From a virus, in the IMG/VR virus record IMGVR_UViG_3300024262_000186, positions 1 through 29,016 of that record: a stretch of DNA of 29,016 bases, one strand, 5' to 3'. Positions 13,305 to 20,660 of this stretch are shown one piece after another. The notes under the pieces were generated by a model that searched no databases, had not been told where the DNA came from, and saw only the letters and a list, made by a program, of their open reading frames with translations. The position numbers were made by a program, and so were the translations under genes. Every line of letters starts with the position of its first letter. The first letter of the stretch is position 1.

Positions 13305-15311
13305 ATGATATTATCAGAAATTTACACAGCATTAGACAACAAAGATTATACTACTGTTGCAAATGAAATCAAAACGTTTAATTATTTATACAGAAAAGGT
13401 GATTCTGAAATTACTGATCTTGAATATGATAAACTACTAAAGGCATTTGAACTAGCTGATCCAACAAATGAAATTTTTGAATCAGGTGTAATTGAAACCG
13501 AAGGTGAAGTAAACCCAAACAGAAAAGAAGAACTCAAATATCCAATGTTTTCTTTGGATAAAGAAACTAGCATAGAAGATATTCATAAATGGTTAAAAAA
13601 TAAAGGTTTACCTTTAACAACTGTTTTAATAGTAACATCAAAATATGATGGTATTTCAGTTTTGAAAAACGAAGGAAACGGGAAAGCGTGGTCAAGAGGG
13701 GATGGTATTATTGGGGAAACTATGCATGGTCACTGTAAAAAATTAAATGAAGATTCAACAAATGTTGATATTTTTACAATTGGTGAAATGTTAATACCAA
13801 AACCTATATTTGCAAGTAGAACATTTTATAGAGACAATGGTGAACCATTCAAAAATGCTCGTAATATGATTGCAGGTTTAAAAAACAATGATACTCCATC
13901 AGATGATTTAATTTATGCTAAACATGTTCGATATGGATTTGCAAATGAAGATTATTCTAAAGATAAAAGTGAACAATTAGATCTCATAGCACGAGAAATA
14001 AATGATGTTCCATATAAAGTTTTTGTAGCAGAAGATTTGGATGTTGATGAATTAGATAGATTGTTTTTTGAATGGGGAGAAGAATTTGATATTGATGGTT
14101 TAGTTATTGATATCAATGATAAAAATATCAGAAGAAGTTTAGGTAGAGGAAGAAACAATAACCCAGCATATGCAAAAGCATATAAAAATCCAGATTGGTC
14201 AGAAGTAACAGAAGTTCCATATAGAGGTATTGAGTGGAATCTTAGTAAAACCACAGCATTAAAACCTGTAGTTTTATTAGAACCATTTGATGTAGAAGGC
14301 GTTACAATAAAACGAGCAACTGGATATAATGCTAAGTTTATCCAAGATAATAATATCGGTGCTGGATCGATTCTTTCTTGCATTCGCAGTGGAAGTGTCA
14401 TCCCTAAAATCGTTGGAATTGTTAAAAAAGGTGAAACTAAATTACCAACTGTTTGTCCAAGCTGTGGAAACACAATGAAATGGAATGAAACTAATATTGA
14501 TTTGGTTTGTGATAATCCTGAATGTGAGGAAATTAATTTTCAAAAATTAGCATTTTTCTTTGTTAGATTTAAACTTGATGGGTTTGGTGAAAAATCAATC
14601 TCTAAATTTAATAAAGCTGGTTATAATACAGTTAAAAAGATTTTAGAAATGTCACATGCTGATATTGTAGATATTGATGGAATGGCAAGTAAATCAGCAA
14701 CCAAACTTTTAAACCAACTTGATGAAAAAGTTAGAAAAGTTCCATTTCATGTTGTTGGACACGCATCAGGCTGTTTTGAAAATCTTGGTTCAAAAAAATT
14801 GAAAATGATTGTTGAAGGGATTAAAGAAGTTAATATTAACATAACAAAATTTAAAGAATGTGTTATGAATAATGATTTTAAAACAATCCCATCAATTTTA
14901 GAAGTTCATGGTGTTTATGAGGTAACTGTACAAGATTTAAATGAAATTAATGGTATGTCAGATAAATCATCTGAGAATTTCTTAAACGGTATTGTTAAAT
15001 TCGCAAACTTTATGGGAGATTTGGATATAAAAATTGTTGATGAAGAAGTTAAAGAAGTTGTTATAGATACCACATCTGGTATTGACTTATCAGGTAGAGT
15101 ATTTGTATTTACAGGTTTTCGTGACACTGAACTTCAAGCAACAATTGAAAGTTATGGTGGGGAAGTAAAAAGTGGTATAACAAAAGCGACAACTGACCTT
15201 TTAACTAAAAATGAAGATACTACATCAGCAAAAGCAAAAAAAGCAAAAGCTAATGGTGCAAATGTTATCCAAGTTGATGTTTTTAAAGAGTCATTAAATT
15301 ATAATGTCTAA
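13305..15311 (+). CDS. ligA: NAD-dependent DNA ligase
   Basis: At 668 residues this is a full-length bacterial-type LigA with every domain. The NMN-binding domain Ia carries the Y-R-K-G-D-S-E-I-T-D-L-E-Y-D segment. The adenylation domain has the K-Y-D-G-I-S motif with K113 as AMP acceptor, then G-E-M-L-I and D-G-L-V-I-D. An OB fold, a four-Cys zinc finger (C-P-S-C from residue 384, C-D-N-P-E-C), helix-hairpin-helix repeats and a C-terminal BRCT domain (from about 593, V-F-V-F-T-G-F and G-G-E-V) follow. It seals nicks in duplex DNA using NAD. Many phages carry an ATP-dependent or short ligase, so a complete LigA with BRCT is notable. It overlaps the next gene by 8 bases. Confidence 0.95.
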   Translation: MILSEIYTALDNKDYTTVANEIKTFNYLYRKGDSEITDLEYDKLLKAFELADPTNEIFESGVIETEGEVNPNRKEELKYPMFSLDKETSIEDIHKWLKNKGLPLTTVLIVTSKYDGISVLKNEGNGKAWSRGDGIIGETMHGHCKKLNEDSTNVDIFTIGEMLIPKPIFASRTFYRDNGEPFKNARNMIAGLKNNDTPSDDLIYAKHVRYGFANEDYSKDKSEQLDLIAREINDVPYKVFVAEDLDVDELDRLFFEWGEEFDIDGLVIDINDKNIRRSLGRGRNNNPAYAKAYKNPDWSEVTEVPYRGIEWNLSKTTALKPVVLLEPFDVEGVTIKRATGYNAKFIQDNNIGAGSILSCIRSGSVIPKIVGIVKKGETKLPTVCPSCGNTMKWNETNIDLVCDNPECEEINFQKLAFFFVRFKLDGFGEKSISKFNKAGYNTVKKILEMSHADIVDIDGMASKSATKLLNQLDEKVRKVPFHVVGHASGCFENLGSKKLKMIVEGIKEVNINITKFKECVMNNDFKTIPSILEVHGVYEVTVQDLNEINGMSDKSSENFLNGIVKFANFMGDLDIKIVDEEVKEVVIDTTSGIDLSGRVFVFTGFRDTELQATIESYGGEVKSGITKATTDLLTKNEDTTSAKAKKAKANGANVIQVDVFKESLNYNV

Positions 15312-15531
15312 TTATAACGAAATAGAAAAATTCCTTAAAAAGTATTGTTATATAGACACATCAATTATAACTACTGACATAGGGAATAAAGGCTATTATG
15401 TTAAAGATTGTAACAATAATTATTCTTATATAAGTAAAAAACATATTCTTAGAATGGTGGATAGTTACATATATAATAATAGGAAATCTAAATTAGCAAC
15501 ATTGAAAATATTAAGTTTATTTGATAAATAA
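15304..15531 (+). CDS. Hypothetical protein, 75 aa
   Basis: It overlaps the end of the ligase gene by 8 bases. The product is basic with many Tyr and Asn (Y-Y-V-K-D-C-N-N-N-Y-S-Y-I) and a helical end (K-L-A-T-L-K-I-L-S-L-F). No family recognised. Confidence 0.55.
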   Translation: MSNYNEIEKFLKKYCYIDTSIITTDIGNKGYYVKDCNNNYSYISKKHILRMVDSYIYNNRKSKLATLKILSLFDK

Positions 15532-15537
15532 AATATA

Positions 15538-15732
15538 ATGAATAATATTAAAATAGGATCATATTATGTTTGCGATGGTATAATTTTTAAATTAAAAGGA
15601 ATTGACCCACATTCATTTTATGATTTTATTAGTACAACAAATAAGAAACATGATTCGTATAAATGTTTATTTCTATCTTTGAAAGATATTAGAAAAATAA
15701 AATTAAATAAATTAAAAACAACTAAAATTTGA
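15538..15732 (+). CDS. Hypothetical protein, 64 aa
   Basis: It follows after 6 bases. The first part (I-K-I-G-S-Y-Y-V-C-D-G-I-I-F-K-L-K-G-I-D) reads as a small beta unit, and the end is a basic helix. No family recognised. It is followed after 4 bases by the TPM-domain gene. Confidence 0.5.
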   Translation: MNNIKIGSYYVCDGIIFKLKGIDPHSFYDFISTTNKKHDSYKCLFLSLKDIRKIKLNKLKTTKI

Positions 15733-15736
15733 AAAA

Positions 15737-16459
15737 ATGAAAAGATTATTAACATTAGTATTAGCTTTTTTATTTGTGAGTATTTTATCTTACTCACAAG
15801 ACGAAATTCCAAAATGTAAGGGGTTTGTTTCAGATTATGAAAATATTTTCACAACCAAAGAAAGTAAAGATATTGCCCGAATTTTGAGTGATTATGAGAA
15901 AAAAACATCAGTTGAAATATATGTATTAACAATATCAGATTTTGATGATATTTTTACATTAGCACAAGAAACATTCACTGAATGGGGTATTGGTAAGAAA
16001 GGTGTAGATAATGGATTGTTAATTGTTATATCCAAAAATAAGAAAGTGATGCGAACCCATACTGGATATGGATTAGAAGGTTACTTACCTGATGGTTGGT
16101 TAAAACATACAGGTGATAGTATAGGTATTAAATATCCAGATAATTATTACAATGGGTTATTAGAATATATCAGTTTGATTACCAATAAAGTCGGAGAAGA
16201 ATATGATGAAGATGTTAATAGTGATATTATCAAAGAAAATAAATCAGATGAAGAAGAATCAATTTTTGAATGGTTATTAAAAACTGTTCCATGGTATGTT
16301 TGGCCGTTGTTAATTATTGGGTGGCTTATACTATTCTTTATTTGTCCTGATTGTGCGTTATTTTTACTATTTCTGATTTTTTCTAAAGATGGAGATAGTG
16401 GTAAAAGTTCATCTGGTGGTGGTTCATCTGGTGGTGGTGGTTCAAATTCAAAATGGTGA
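15737..16459 (+). CDS. TPM-domain (YgcG-like) secreted membrane protein
   Basis: A signal peptide (M-K-R-L-L-T-L-V-L-A-F-L-F-V-S-I-L-S-Y-S, cut before Q) precedes a TPM domain: G-F-V-S-D-Y-E-N-I-F near residue 29, V-E-I-Y-V-L-T-I near 59, G-V-D-N-G-L-L-I-V-I-S near 89, R-T-H-T-G-Y-G-L-E-G near 106. After an acidic linker come one or two membrane segments (about 190-218) and a Gly/Ser-rich tail. This matches the bacterial YgcG/TPM layout with the domain facing outside. The LemA gene lies two genes downstream; the families commonly occur together. The biochemical role is unsettled. Confidence 0.85.
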   Translation: MKRLLTLVLAFLFVSILSYSQDEIPKCKGFVSDYENIFTTKESKDIARILSDYEKKTSVEIYVLTISDFDDIFTLAQETFTEWGIGKKGVDNGLLIVISKNKKVMRTHTGYGLEGYLPDGWLKHTGDSIGIKYPDNYYNGLLEYISLITNKVGEEYDEDVNSDIIKENKSDEEESIFEWLLKTVPWYVWPLLIIGWLILFFICPDCALFLLFLIFSKDGDSGKSSSGGGSSGGGGSNSKW

Positions 16460-16510
16460 TTATATTTAAAAAAATGTCAAATAAAATGATGATAATTAAA
16501 AAATAATTAT

Positions 16511-16518
16511 TATATTTG
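16511..16518 (+). promoter_or_regulatory. Bacteroidota-type -7 promoter box, leaderless spacing
   Basis: TATATTTG followed by TAAA and ATG at 16523, again with a gap of exactly 4 bases. It would drive the small gene and lemA independently of the TPM gene. Confidence 0.7.
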
Positions 16519-16522
16519 TAAA

Positions 16523-16711
16523 ATGAAAATAATAAAACAAAAAGGTAAAAATTATGTGTGTATTGAAACACTTAAAGAAGTGATAGAAAAAACACACGAA
16601 CAATTAACAGAACTGGAAGTTGATAATATCACAATGGAGATTCACAAAGAAGCAAGGTTAGAATCATTAACCGAAATTATAGAATTGTTAGATAGTATTG
16701 ATAAACTTTAA
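16523..16711 (+). CDS. Hypothetical coiled-coil protein, 62 aa
   Basis: After a short basic strand (M-K-I-I-K-Q-K-G-K-N-Y-V-C-I) the rest is one amphipathic helix rich in Glu, Leu and Ile. It sits between the TPM and LemA genes and has its own promoter with leaderless spacing. No family recognised; it may act with that pair. Confidence 0.6.
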   Translation: MKIIKQKGKNYVCIETLKEVIEKTHEQLTELEVDNITMEIHKEARLESLTEIIELLDSIDKL

Positions 16712-16729
16712 ATTAAAAAGAAAAAAATT

Positions 16730-17320
16730 ATGAAAACAGGTTGGATTGTATTAATTGTAATTGTGGTGTTTATTGCCATTAGTGTTATGAGTGTTATTGG
16801 AAAATATAACAACATGGTAACAAAAAGTGAAAATGTTGACGCAGGTTGGTCACAAGTAGAAAATGTATATCAGCGTAGAGCCGATTTAATTCCAAATTTG
16901 GTGAATACTGTTAAAGGTTATGCTTCACATGAAAAGGAAACATTAGAAGGTGTAATTAACGCCCGTGCTAAAGCAACATCAACAACTATTAATGCTGGTA
17001 ATATGACACCACAAGCGATGCAAGCATTTCAGGCTAATCAAGCTGGTTTAAGTGGTGCGTTAAGTAAACTTATGGTAGTAGTTGAAAGATACCCAGATTT
17101 AAAAGCAAATCAAAGTTTCTTGGACTTACAAGCCCAATTAGAAGGAACTGAAAATAGGATTGCCGTTGAAAGGAAACGATATAATGAAGCAGCACAAGAC
17201 TATAATGCTTATATTAAGAAATTTCCAACAGTTGTTATTGCTGGTATGATGGGATTTGAAAAGAAACTATACTTCGAAGCAGATAAAGGCGCAGAAAAAG
17301 CACCAGAAGTTCAATTTTAA
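16730..17320 (+). CDS. lemA: LemA family protein
   Basis: Residues 5-25 form an N-terminal membrane anchor (I-V-L-I-V-I-V-V-F-I-A-I-S-V-M). Then comes the LemA signature: K-Y-N-N-M-V near 25, S-E-N-V-D-A-G-W-S-Q-V-E-N-V-Y-Q-R-R-A-D-L-I-P-N-L near 33, a helical middle with V-I-N-A-R-A-K-A and E-G-T-E-N-R-I-A-V-E-R-K-R-Y-N-E-A, and the C-terminal F-P-T-V-V-I-A-G. At 196 residues it is full length. LemA proteins are membrane-anchored helical bundles of poorly known function, often beside TPM proteins. Presence in a phage-like genome is unusual; it reads like an acquired host gene. Confidence 0.95.
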   Translation: MKTGWIVLIVIVVFIAISVMSVIGKYNNMVTKSENVDAGWSQVENVYQRRADLIPNLVNTVKGYASHEKETLEGVINARAKATSTTINAGNMTPQAMQAFQANQAGLSGALSKLMVVVERYPDLKANQSFLDLQAQLEGTENRIAVERKRYNEAAQDYNAYIKKFPTVVIAGMMGFEKKLYFEADKGAEKAPEVQF

Positions 17321-17335
17321 TAATTAACACAAATC

Positions 17336-17367
17336 AAAAAAGGGAACAGTTAATGTTCCCTTTTTTT
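17336..17367 (+). terminator. Intrinsic terminator after lemA
   Basis: AAAAAAGGGAACA pairs with TGTTCCCTTTTTT around GTTAA, followed by a run of T. Confidence 0.9.
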
Positions 17368-17379
17368 AAATCATAATTT

Positions 17380-17886
17380 ATGTATTGGATACCAATAGTA
17401 TTTATAGTATTTGAAATAATTTATATTTCAATGACTTCTGAATTAATGAAATTCTCTAGTGCTACAACATTAAACACCAAATATAAAAATCATGACTTGA
17501 CAAGTTATATAAAAAATAAATATTTAGGATATGGTTGGATTTCTTTGTTTATTGTCAGTGTTATGTTTTTAGAGTTTATATACTTTGTTATAGGATTAAC
17601 TAAACCTATTTTTTATTTCTCCCTAGTATATTTACTATATATAATCGTTGCTAATGTTGTTAATCAATTAATTAAAAAAAGACTTAATAGCATATCAAGG
17701 TTAGTAAAACTTTCAGAATTAGATGATTTTGAAACAGATGATGTTAAATTTCAAAGAATGTTAAAAATTAATGAACTAGAAGGTGGAGTCAAAGTATATA
17801 GGTGGATGTGGTTTATGCCACCATTATTTAAACTTGGTATATTTGTTGCGATTGTTTTAATGCATTATAAATTAGGAATATTATGA
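17380..17886 (+). CDS. Integral membrane protein, 168 aa
   Basis: About four hydrophobic segments are visible: residues 2-18, 52-75, 77-95 and 147-165. The loop between the third and fourth is charged (L-S-E-L-D-D-F-E-T-D-D-V-K-F). No family recognised. It overlaps the next gene by 4 bases (ATGA), so the two products may act together at the inner membrane. Confidence 0.65.
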   Translation: MYWIPIVFIVFEIIYISMTSELMKFSSATTLNTKYKNHDLTSYIKNKYLGYGWISLFIVSVMFLEFIYFVIGLTKPIFYFSLVYLLYIIVANVVNQLIKKRLNSISRLVKLSELDDFETDDVKFQRMLKINELEGGVKVYRWMWFMPPLFKLGIFVAIVLMHYKLGIL

Positions 17887-18386
17887 TACATAGATTAAGT
17901 GTAATATTAAAAAATAGTTATAAATCTAGTTATAAAAAAGGGTTTATAAAATACTTAGATTCATTAAGTTATAATGAATTTAAGGTAATGTATATGCATT
18001 ATATGAAAGTTCATTTGAGATATGAAAAAAGATATAAAACAGAAAAACCTAAATTTTTTAGTAAGAAGTGGTTTATTAATAAAAAAATACTATCTAATAG
18101 TATTAGGCTTTATTACCTATTTTCTAATACTAAATCCAAATATATTAAAAAAGTGATGGATGAACTAGATATTATTAGCAACAAAAGATCAAATTTATTA
18201 GATCGTATTAGTATCACACAGGCTAAAATAAAAAATTTATCAGATAAAAATATAGTATTAACTCAAACACCAACACAAATGGATAATATTGATTTTATAT
18301 TACTTATAGTAGAAAATATATATTTAACCGAAGAAATAACTAGCTTGTATAATAAATTAGATGATATGGGCAACGATATTATTTAA
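17883..18386 (+). CDS. Hypothetical basic helical protein, 167 aa
   Basis: The first half is strongly basic with many Tyr and Lys (Y-K-S-S-Y-K-K-G-F-I-K-Y, R-Y-E-K-R-Y-K-T-E-K-P-K-F). The second half is predicted helical with coiled-coil character (M-D-E-L-D-I-I-S-N-K-R-S-N-L-L-D-R-I). No family recognised. Its start overlaps the membrane protein gene by 4 bases. Confidence 0.6.
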   Translation: MIHRLSVILKNSYKSSYKKGFIKYLDSLSYNEFKVMYMHYMKVHLRYEKRYKTEKPKFFSKKWFINKKILSNSIRLYYLFSNTKSKYIKKVMDELDIISNKRSNLLDRISITQAKIKNLSDKNIVLTQTPTQMDNIDFILLIVENIYLTEEITSLYNKLDDMGNDII

Positions 18387-18396
18387 TTATATTTTT

Positions 18397-18531
18397 ATGA
18401 TAAATGAACATTATATATTTTGTAATCATCAAAATTTACACATAAAAAATTGTAAATTTTGTAAAAAAACTTATGGTATAATTAAAAAATTAAGTAGAAA
18501 AGAAAAATTATCTAAACTAAATAACAAATAA
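18397..18531 (+). CDS. Small probable zinc-binding protein, 44 aa
   Basis: M-I-N-E-H-Y-I-F-C-N-H-Q-N-L-H-I-K-N-C-K-F-C gives possible ligands in a C-x1-H-x3-H-x3-C-x2-C pattern, followed by a basic helix. It starts 10 bases after the previous gene. The small size lowers confidence; no family recognised. Confidence 0.5.
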   Translation: MINEHYIFCNHQNLHIKNCKFCKKTYGIIKKLSRKEKLSKLNNK

Positions 18532-18558
18532 TTTATATATAACAAAAAAAACAATAAA

Positions 18559-18832
18559 ATGGAAACAATTTGTAATTGAAATTCGAGCATCGGAGGGTGG
18601 CAATGACTCCAAATTATTAGTTAATGATTTAACTGGTATTTATTCAAAATCTTGTCGTAATAATAACTTCTCTTATACAGTAGAGACCAAACCTGGTATC
18701 ACTTCTATTTAGCTGACTGGTAAGGGTGTATCCAAATACTTTAAAAATGAAAGCGGTTCTCACTGCTTTGTAAGAACACCACCAACCGAAAAAAACGGCA
18801 GAACACAAACAAGTTTTATAACAGTAGCAATA
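18559..18832 (+). pseudogene. 5' part of RF1-like release factor gene, with frame change and in-frame TAG
   Basis: From 18563 the frame encodes K-Q-F-V-I-E-I-R-A-S-E-G-G-N-D-S-K-L-L-V, the start of release-factor domain 2. A TAG at 18711-18713 falls between T-S-I and L-T-G-K-G-V-S-K-Y-F. The frame then continues through N-E-S-G-S-H and T-P-P-T-E-K-N-G-R into the downstream reading frame. P-P-T fits the P-x-T anticodon-like motif of RF1 (UAA/UAG). The only upstream ATG (18559) is one frame off: A-T-G-G-A-A-A would need one G less to give M-K-Q-F-V. Read as is, it stops at UGA after six codons. This is either decay, sequence error or recoding. Confidence 0.7.
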
Positions 18833-19240
18833 ATGAATTCTATAAAAAAGGTAGAATTTAAAATTGATAAAAATGAAGTAACTAAAAAATACACATGCTC
18901 AAGTGGCAACGGTGGACAAAATGTGAATCGCATTCAAAGTTGTGTTCAATTAACTCATAAACCAACTGGTATTCAAGTTAAATGTCAAGACACAAGAGAT
19001 CAATATAAAAATGAAGTCATTGCTTGGGAACGATTGACAAATAAATTGAAAATTATTGAAGATGATAAAAAATATCATAAACATAAAAATTTTAGAAATA
19101 ACCAAATAGGTAATGGTAGTAGAGGTGGAACTAAAAGACGAACATATAGAATTTTAGAAAACATTGTTTATGATCATATTACTGGTAAAAAATGTAGATG
19201 GAAAGACATATTAAAAGGTAAAATTGAGTTGTTATCTTAA
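18833..19240 (+). CDS. Release factor catalytic (GGQ) domain, C-terminal part of an RF1-like factor
   Basis: The 135-residue open part holds the peptidyl-tRNA hydrolysis motif S-S-G-N-G-G-Q-N-V-N-R near residue 24, then L-T-H-K-P-T-G-I-Q-V-K-C-Q-D-T-R and a conserved tail (G-S-R-G-G-T-K-R-R-T-Y-R, V-Y-D-H-I-T-G-K-K, L-K-G-K-I-E-L-L). The frame is continuous with domain 2 coding sequence upstream apart from one TAG, so the ATG at 18833 is probably internal. If it is used, the product would be a GGQ-only protein about the size of ArfB, which rescues stalled ribosomes, but its tail is RF-like rather than ArfB-like. The GGQ motif is intact. Confidence 0.8.
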   Translation: MNSIKKVEFKIDKNEVTKKYTCSSGNGGQNVNRIQSCVQLTHKPTGIQVKCQDTRDQYKNEVIAWERLTNKLKIIEDDKKYHKHKNFRNNQIGNGSRGGTKRRTYRILENIVYDHITGKKCRWKDILKGKIELLS

Positions 19241-19250
19241 TATTTTTTAT

Positions 19251-19258
19251 TATATTTG
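19251..19258 (+). promoter_or_regulatory. Bacteroidota-type -7 promoter box, leaderless spacing
   Basis: TATATTTG followed by TATT and ATG at 19263, the same arrangement as at 9397-9411. Confidence 0.65.
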
Positions 19259-19262
19259 TATT

Positions 19263-19319
19263 ATGAAAAAATTCTGGTTATTACGAATAGATAGCAACAT
19301 AAAAGAAAAATTAGAATAG
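19263..19319 (+). pseudogene. 18-codon fragment, possibly a gene cut by the TnpB element
   Basis: A good promoter with leaderless spacing leads into M-K-K-F-W-L-L-R-I-D-S-N-I-K-E-K-L-E and then TAG, six bases before the left inverted repeat of the TnpB element. The frame resuming on the far side of the element (from 20625, R-Y-T-I-P-E-S-Y-I-E-L-L) has no promoter of its own. The two could be halves of one disrupted gene, but no reconstruction joins them cleanly. A short leader peptide is the alternative. Confidence 0.35.
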
Positions 19320-19324
19320 TTCCG

Positions 19325-19347
19325 TAAAATAATGAAATTTAATGAAA
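19325..19347 (+). repeat. Left imperfect inverted repeat of the TnpB element
   Basis: It begins T-A-A-A-A-T-A-A-T-G-A-A-A and overlaps the tnpB stop codon. It matches the right end on the opposite strand at about 20 of 23 positions. AT-rich composition makes some of this fortuitous. Confidence 0.5.
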
Positions 19348-20544
19348 TTCATTTATTTTTACATTTTGATTCATCATTCTACGAGGACCTAATGGTTTAC
19401 TCTCCTGATGCGTTAATTCGGGTGAACTCAACCCTATTTTAATTCTTTCTCCTTCGTTCCTGATATTAATTGCTGCGTTTATATCTCTATCATGTAATGA
19501 ATTACATTCAGGACATAACCATGTTCTATCCTTTAATGTCAAATCATCTTTCTTATATCCACAACAACTACATAACTTACTTGAAGGAAACCACCTACTA
19601 ACCTGTATGACCTCACGGTCATACCATTCAGCCTTATAAGTCAACATCGTCTTAAACCTGTTTAAACTTAATTCCTGTATTGACTTCGCTAATCTATGGT
19701 TTTTTAACATTCCATTAACATTCAAATCTTCAATCACTATAGTTTGGTTTTCGCTAAGTAATTGATTTGTAATGGAATGTAAATAATATTCTTTAATATT
19801 ATTTAATTTATTATAATATTTTGCAAGTTTAATCCTTGCTTTTTGTTTATTGTTACTTTTATTTGCTTTCCTTGATAAACTTCTATGAAGTTTTGACAAT
19901 TTCTTCTGGTTGTTACGTTTAGACTTCAAATTTCCATAAGTTTGTCCTTCGGACGTAATGATGAAATCTTTAATCCCTAAATCCAAACCAATCATATTAT
20001 TTTTAGCAGGATTTAATGTTTTATTATCACGATCAATCAATAAACTAAAATAGTATTCTCCAGATTTATTTCTAGATAATGTTCCTGATTTAATTTTAGA
20101 TTGGTTTTTATTTAAATATTTTTCATCTTCTCTTGAACATTTATAATGAATTGATTTCAAAGCATTAATGATATTAATTCTATTTCCTTTTACTCCAGAA
20201 ATAGCATCAACAGGAAACCTACATGATTGTTTTTCATGTCTTGATTTATATTTTGGAAATCCATTTCCTTGTTTAAAGAAATTTTTATAAGCCCTATCAA
20301 GGTTTATCAATGATTGTTGTAATACCTTTGAATGACTTTCTTTAATCCAATTATATTCAGATTTTAATGATGTAAGGAATTTACCAATTTCTCCAAAACT
20401 TGTAGATTTCTTCTTTTCTTTATATTCGGTGATTTTATAATTAAGGCATTGGTTATAAACAAATCTTGATGTACCTAATAATTTATTGATATAAATTATT
20501 TGATCATCAGATGGGTATAATCTTATTTTAATTGCCTGTAACAT
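19339..20544 (-). CDS. tnpB: TnpB, RNA-guided nuclease of an IS200/IS605 element
   Basis: The start M-L-Q-A-I-K-I-R-L-Y-P-S matches the family N-terminus, so the ATG at 20544 is preferred over 20568. All RuvC residues appear intact: G-L-D-L-G (D188), V-I-E-D-L-N-V (E272) and R-D-I-N-A-A (D354). The zinc finger has C-S-C-C-G and C-P-E-C. At 401 residues it is full length. TnpB cuts DNA guided by an RNA made from the element's own end, which favours element retention. The guide RNA should lie at the tnpB 3' end and left boundary (about 19325-19450), where G-T-T-C-A-C-C-C-type pairing is possible. No tnpA is present. Confidence 0.9.
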   Translation of the reverse strand: MLQAIKIRLYPSDDQIIYINKLLGTSRFVYNQCLNYKITEYKEKKKSTSFGEIGKFLTSLKSEYNWIKESHSKVLQQSLINLDRAYKNFFKQGNGFPKYKSRHEKQSCRFPVDAISGVKGNRINIINALKSIHYKCSREDEKYLNKNQSKIKSGTLSRNKSGEYYFSLLIDRDNKTLNPAKNNMIGLDLGIKDFIITSEGQTYGNLKSKRNNQKKLSKLHRSLSRKANKSNNKQKARIKLAKYYNKLNNIKEYYLHSITNQLLSENQTIVIEDLNVNGMLKNHRLAKSIQELSLNRFKTMLTYKAEWYDREVIQVSRWFPSSKLCSCCGYKKDDLTLKDRTWLCPECNSLHDRDINAAINIRNEGERIKIGLSSPELTHQESKPLGPRRMMNQNVKINEFH

Positions 20545-20596
20545 AAAGGTATATATAAATATAATCATATCAAAAACACTATTTTAATGAATTATT

Positions 20597-20619
20597 TTTC
20601 ATTTATTTTCATCATTTTA
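20597..20619 (-). repeat. Right imperfect inverted repeat of the TnpB element
   Basis: On the minus strand it begins T-A-A-A-A-T-G-A-T-G-A-A-A and mirrors the left end, about 50 bases upstream of the tnpB start codon. Confidence 0.5.
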
Positions 20620-20660
20620 TATAAAGGTATACAATACCAGAAAGTTATATTGAACTATTA

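Larger units (their letters stand above)
19325..20619 (-). mobile_element. IS200/IS605-type element carrying tnpB only
   Basis: The element is bounded by imperfect 23-base inverted repeats (19325-19347 and 20597-20619, about 20 of 23 matching), both beginning T-A-A-A-A-T-[AG]-A-T-G-A-A-A. It contains one tnpB gene and no tnpA, as in IS1341-like elements that need a transposase in trans. Inverted ends are not typical of this family, so the boundaries are tentative. The stretch 20545-20660 holds no other gene. Confidence 0.6.

Noticed and set aside
13952-14473. 173-codon minus-strand frame inside ligA
   Set aside because: It lies wholly antisense to the conserved ligase coding sequence and has no independent support.
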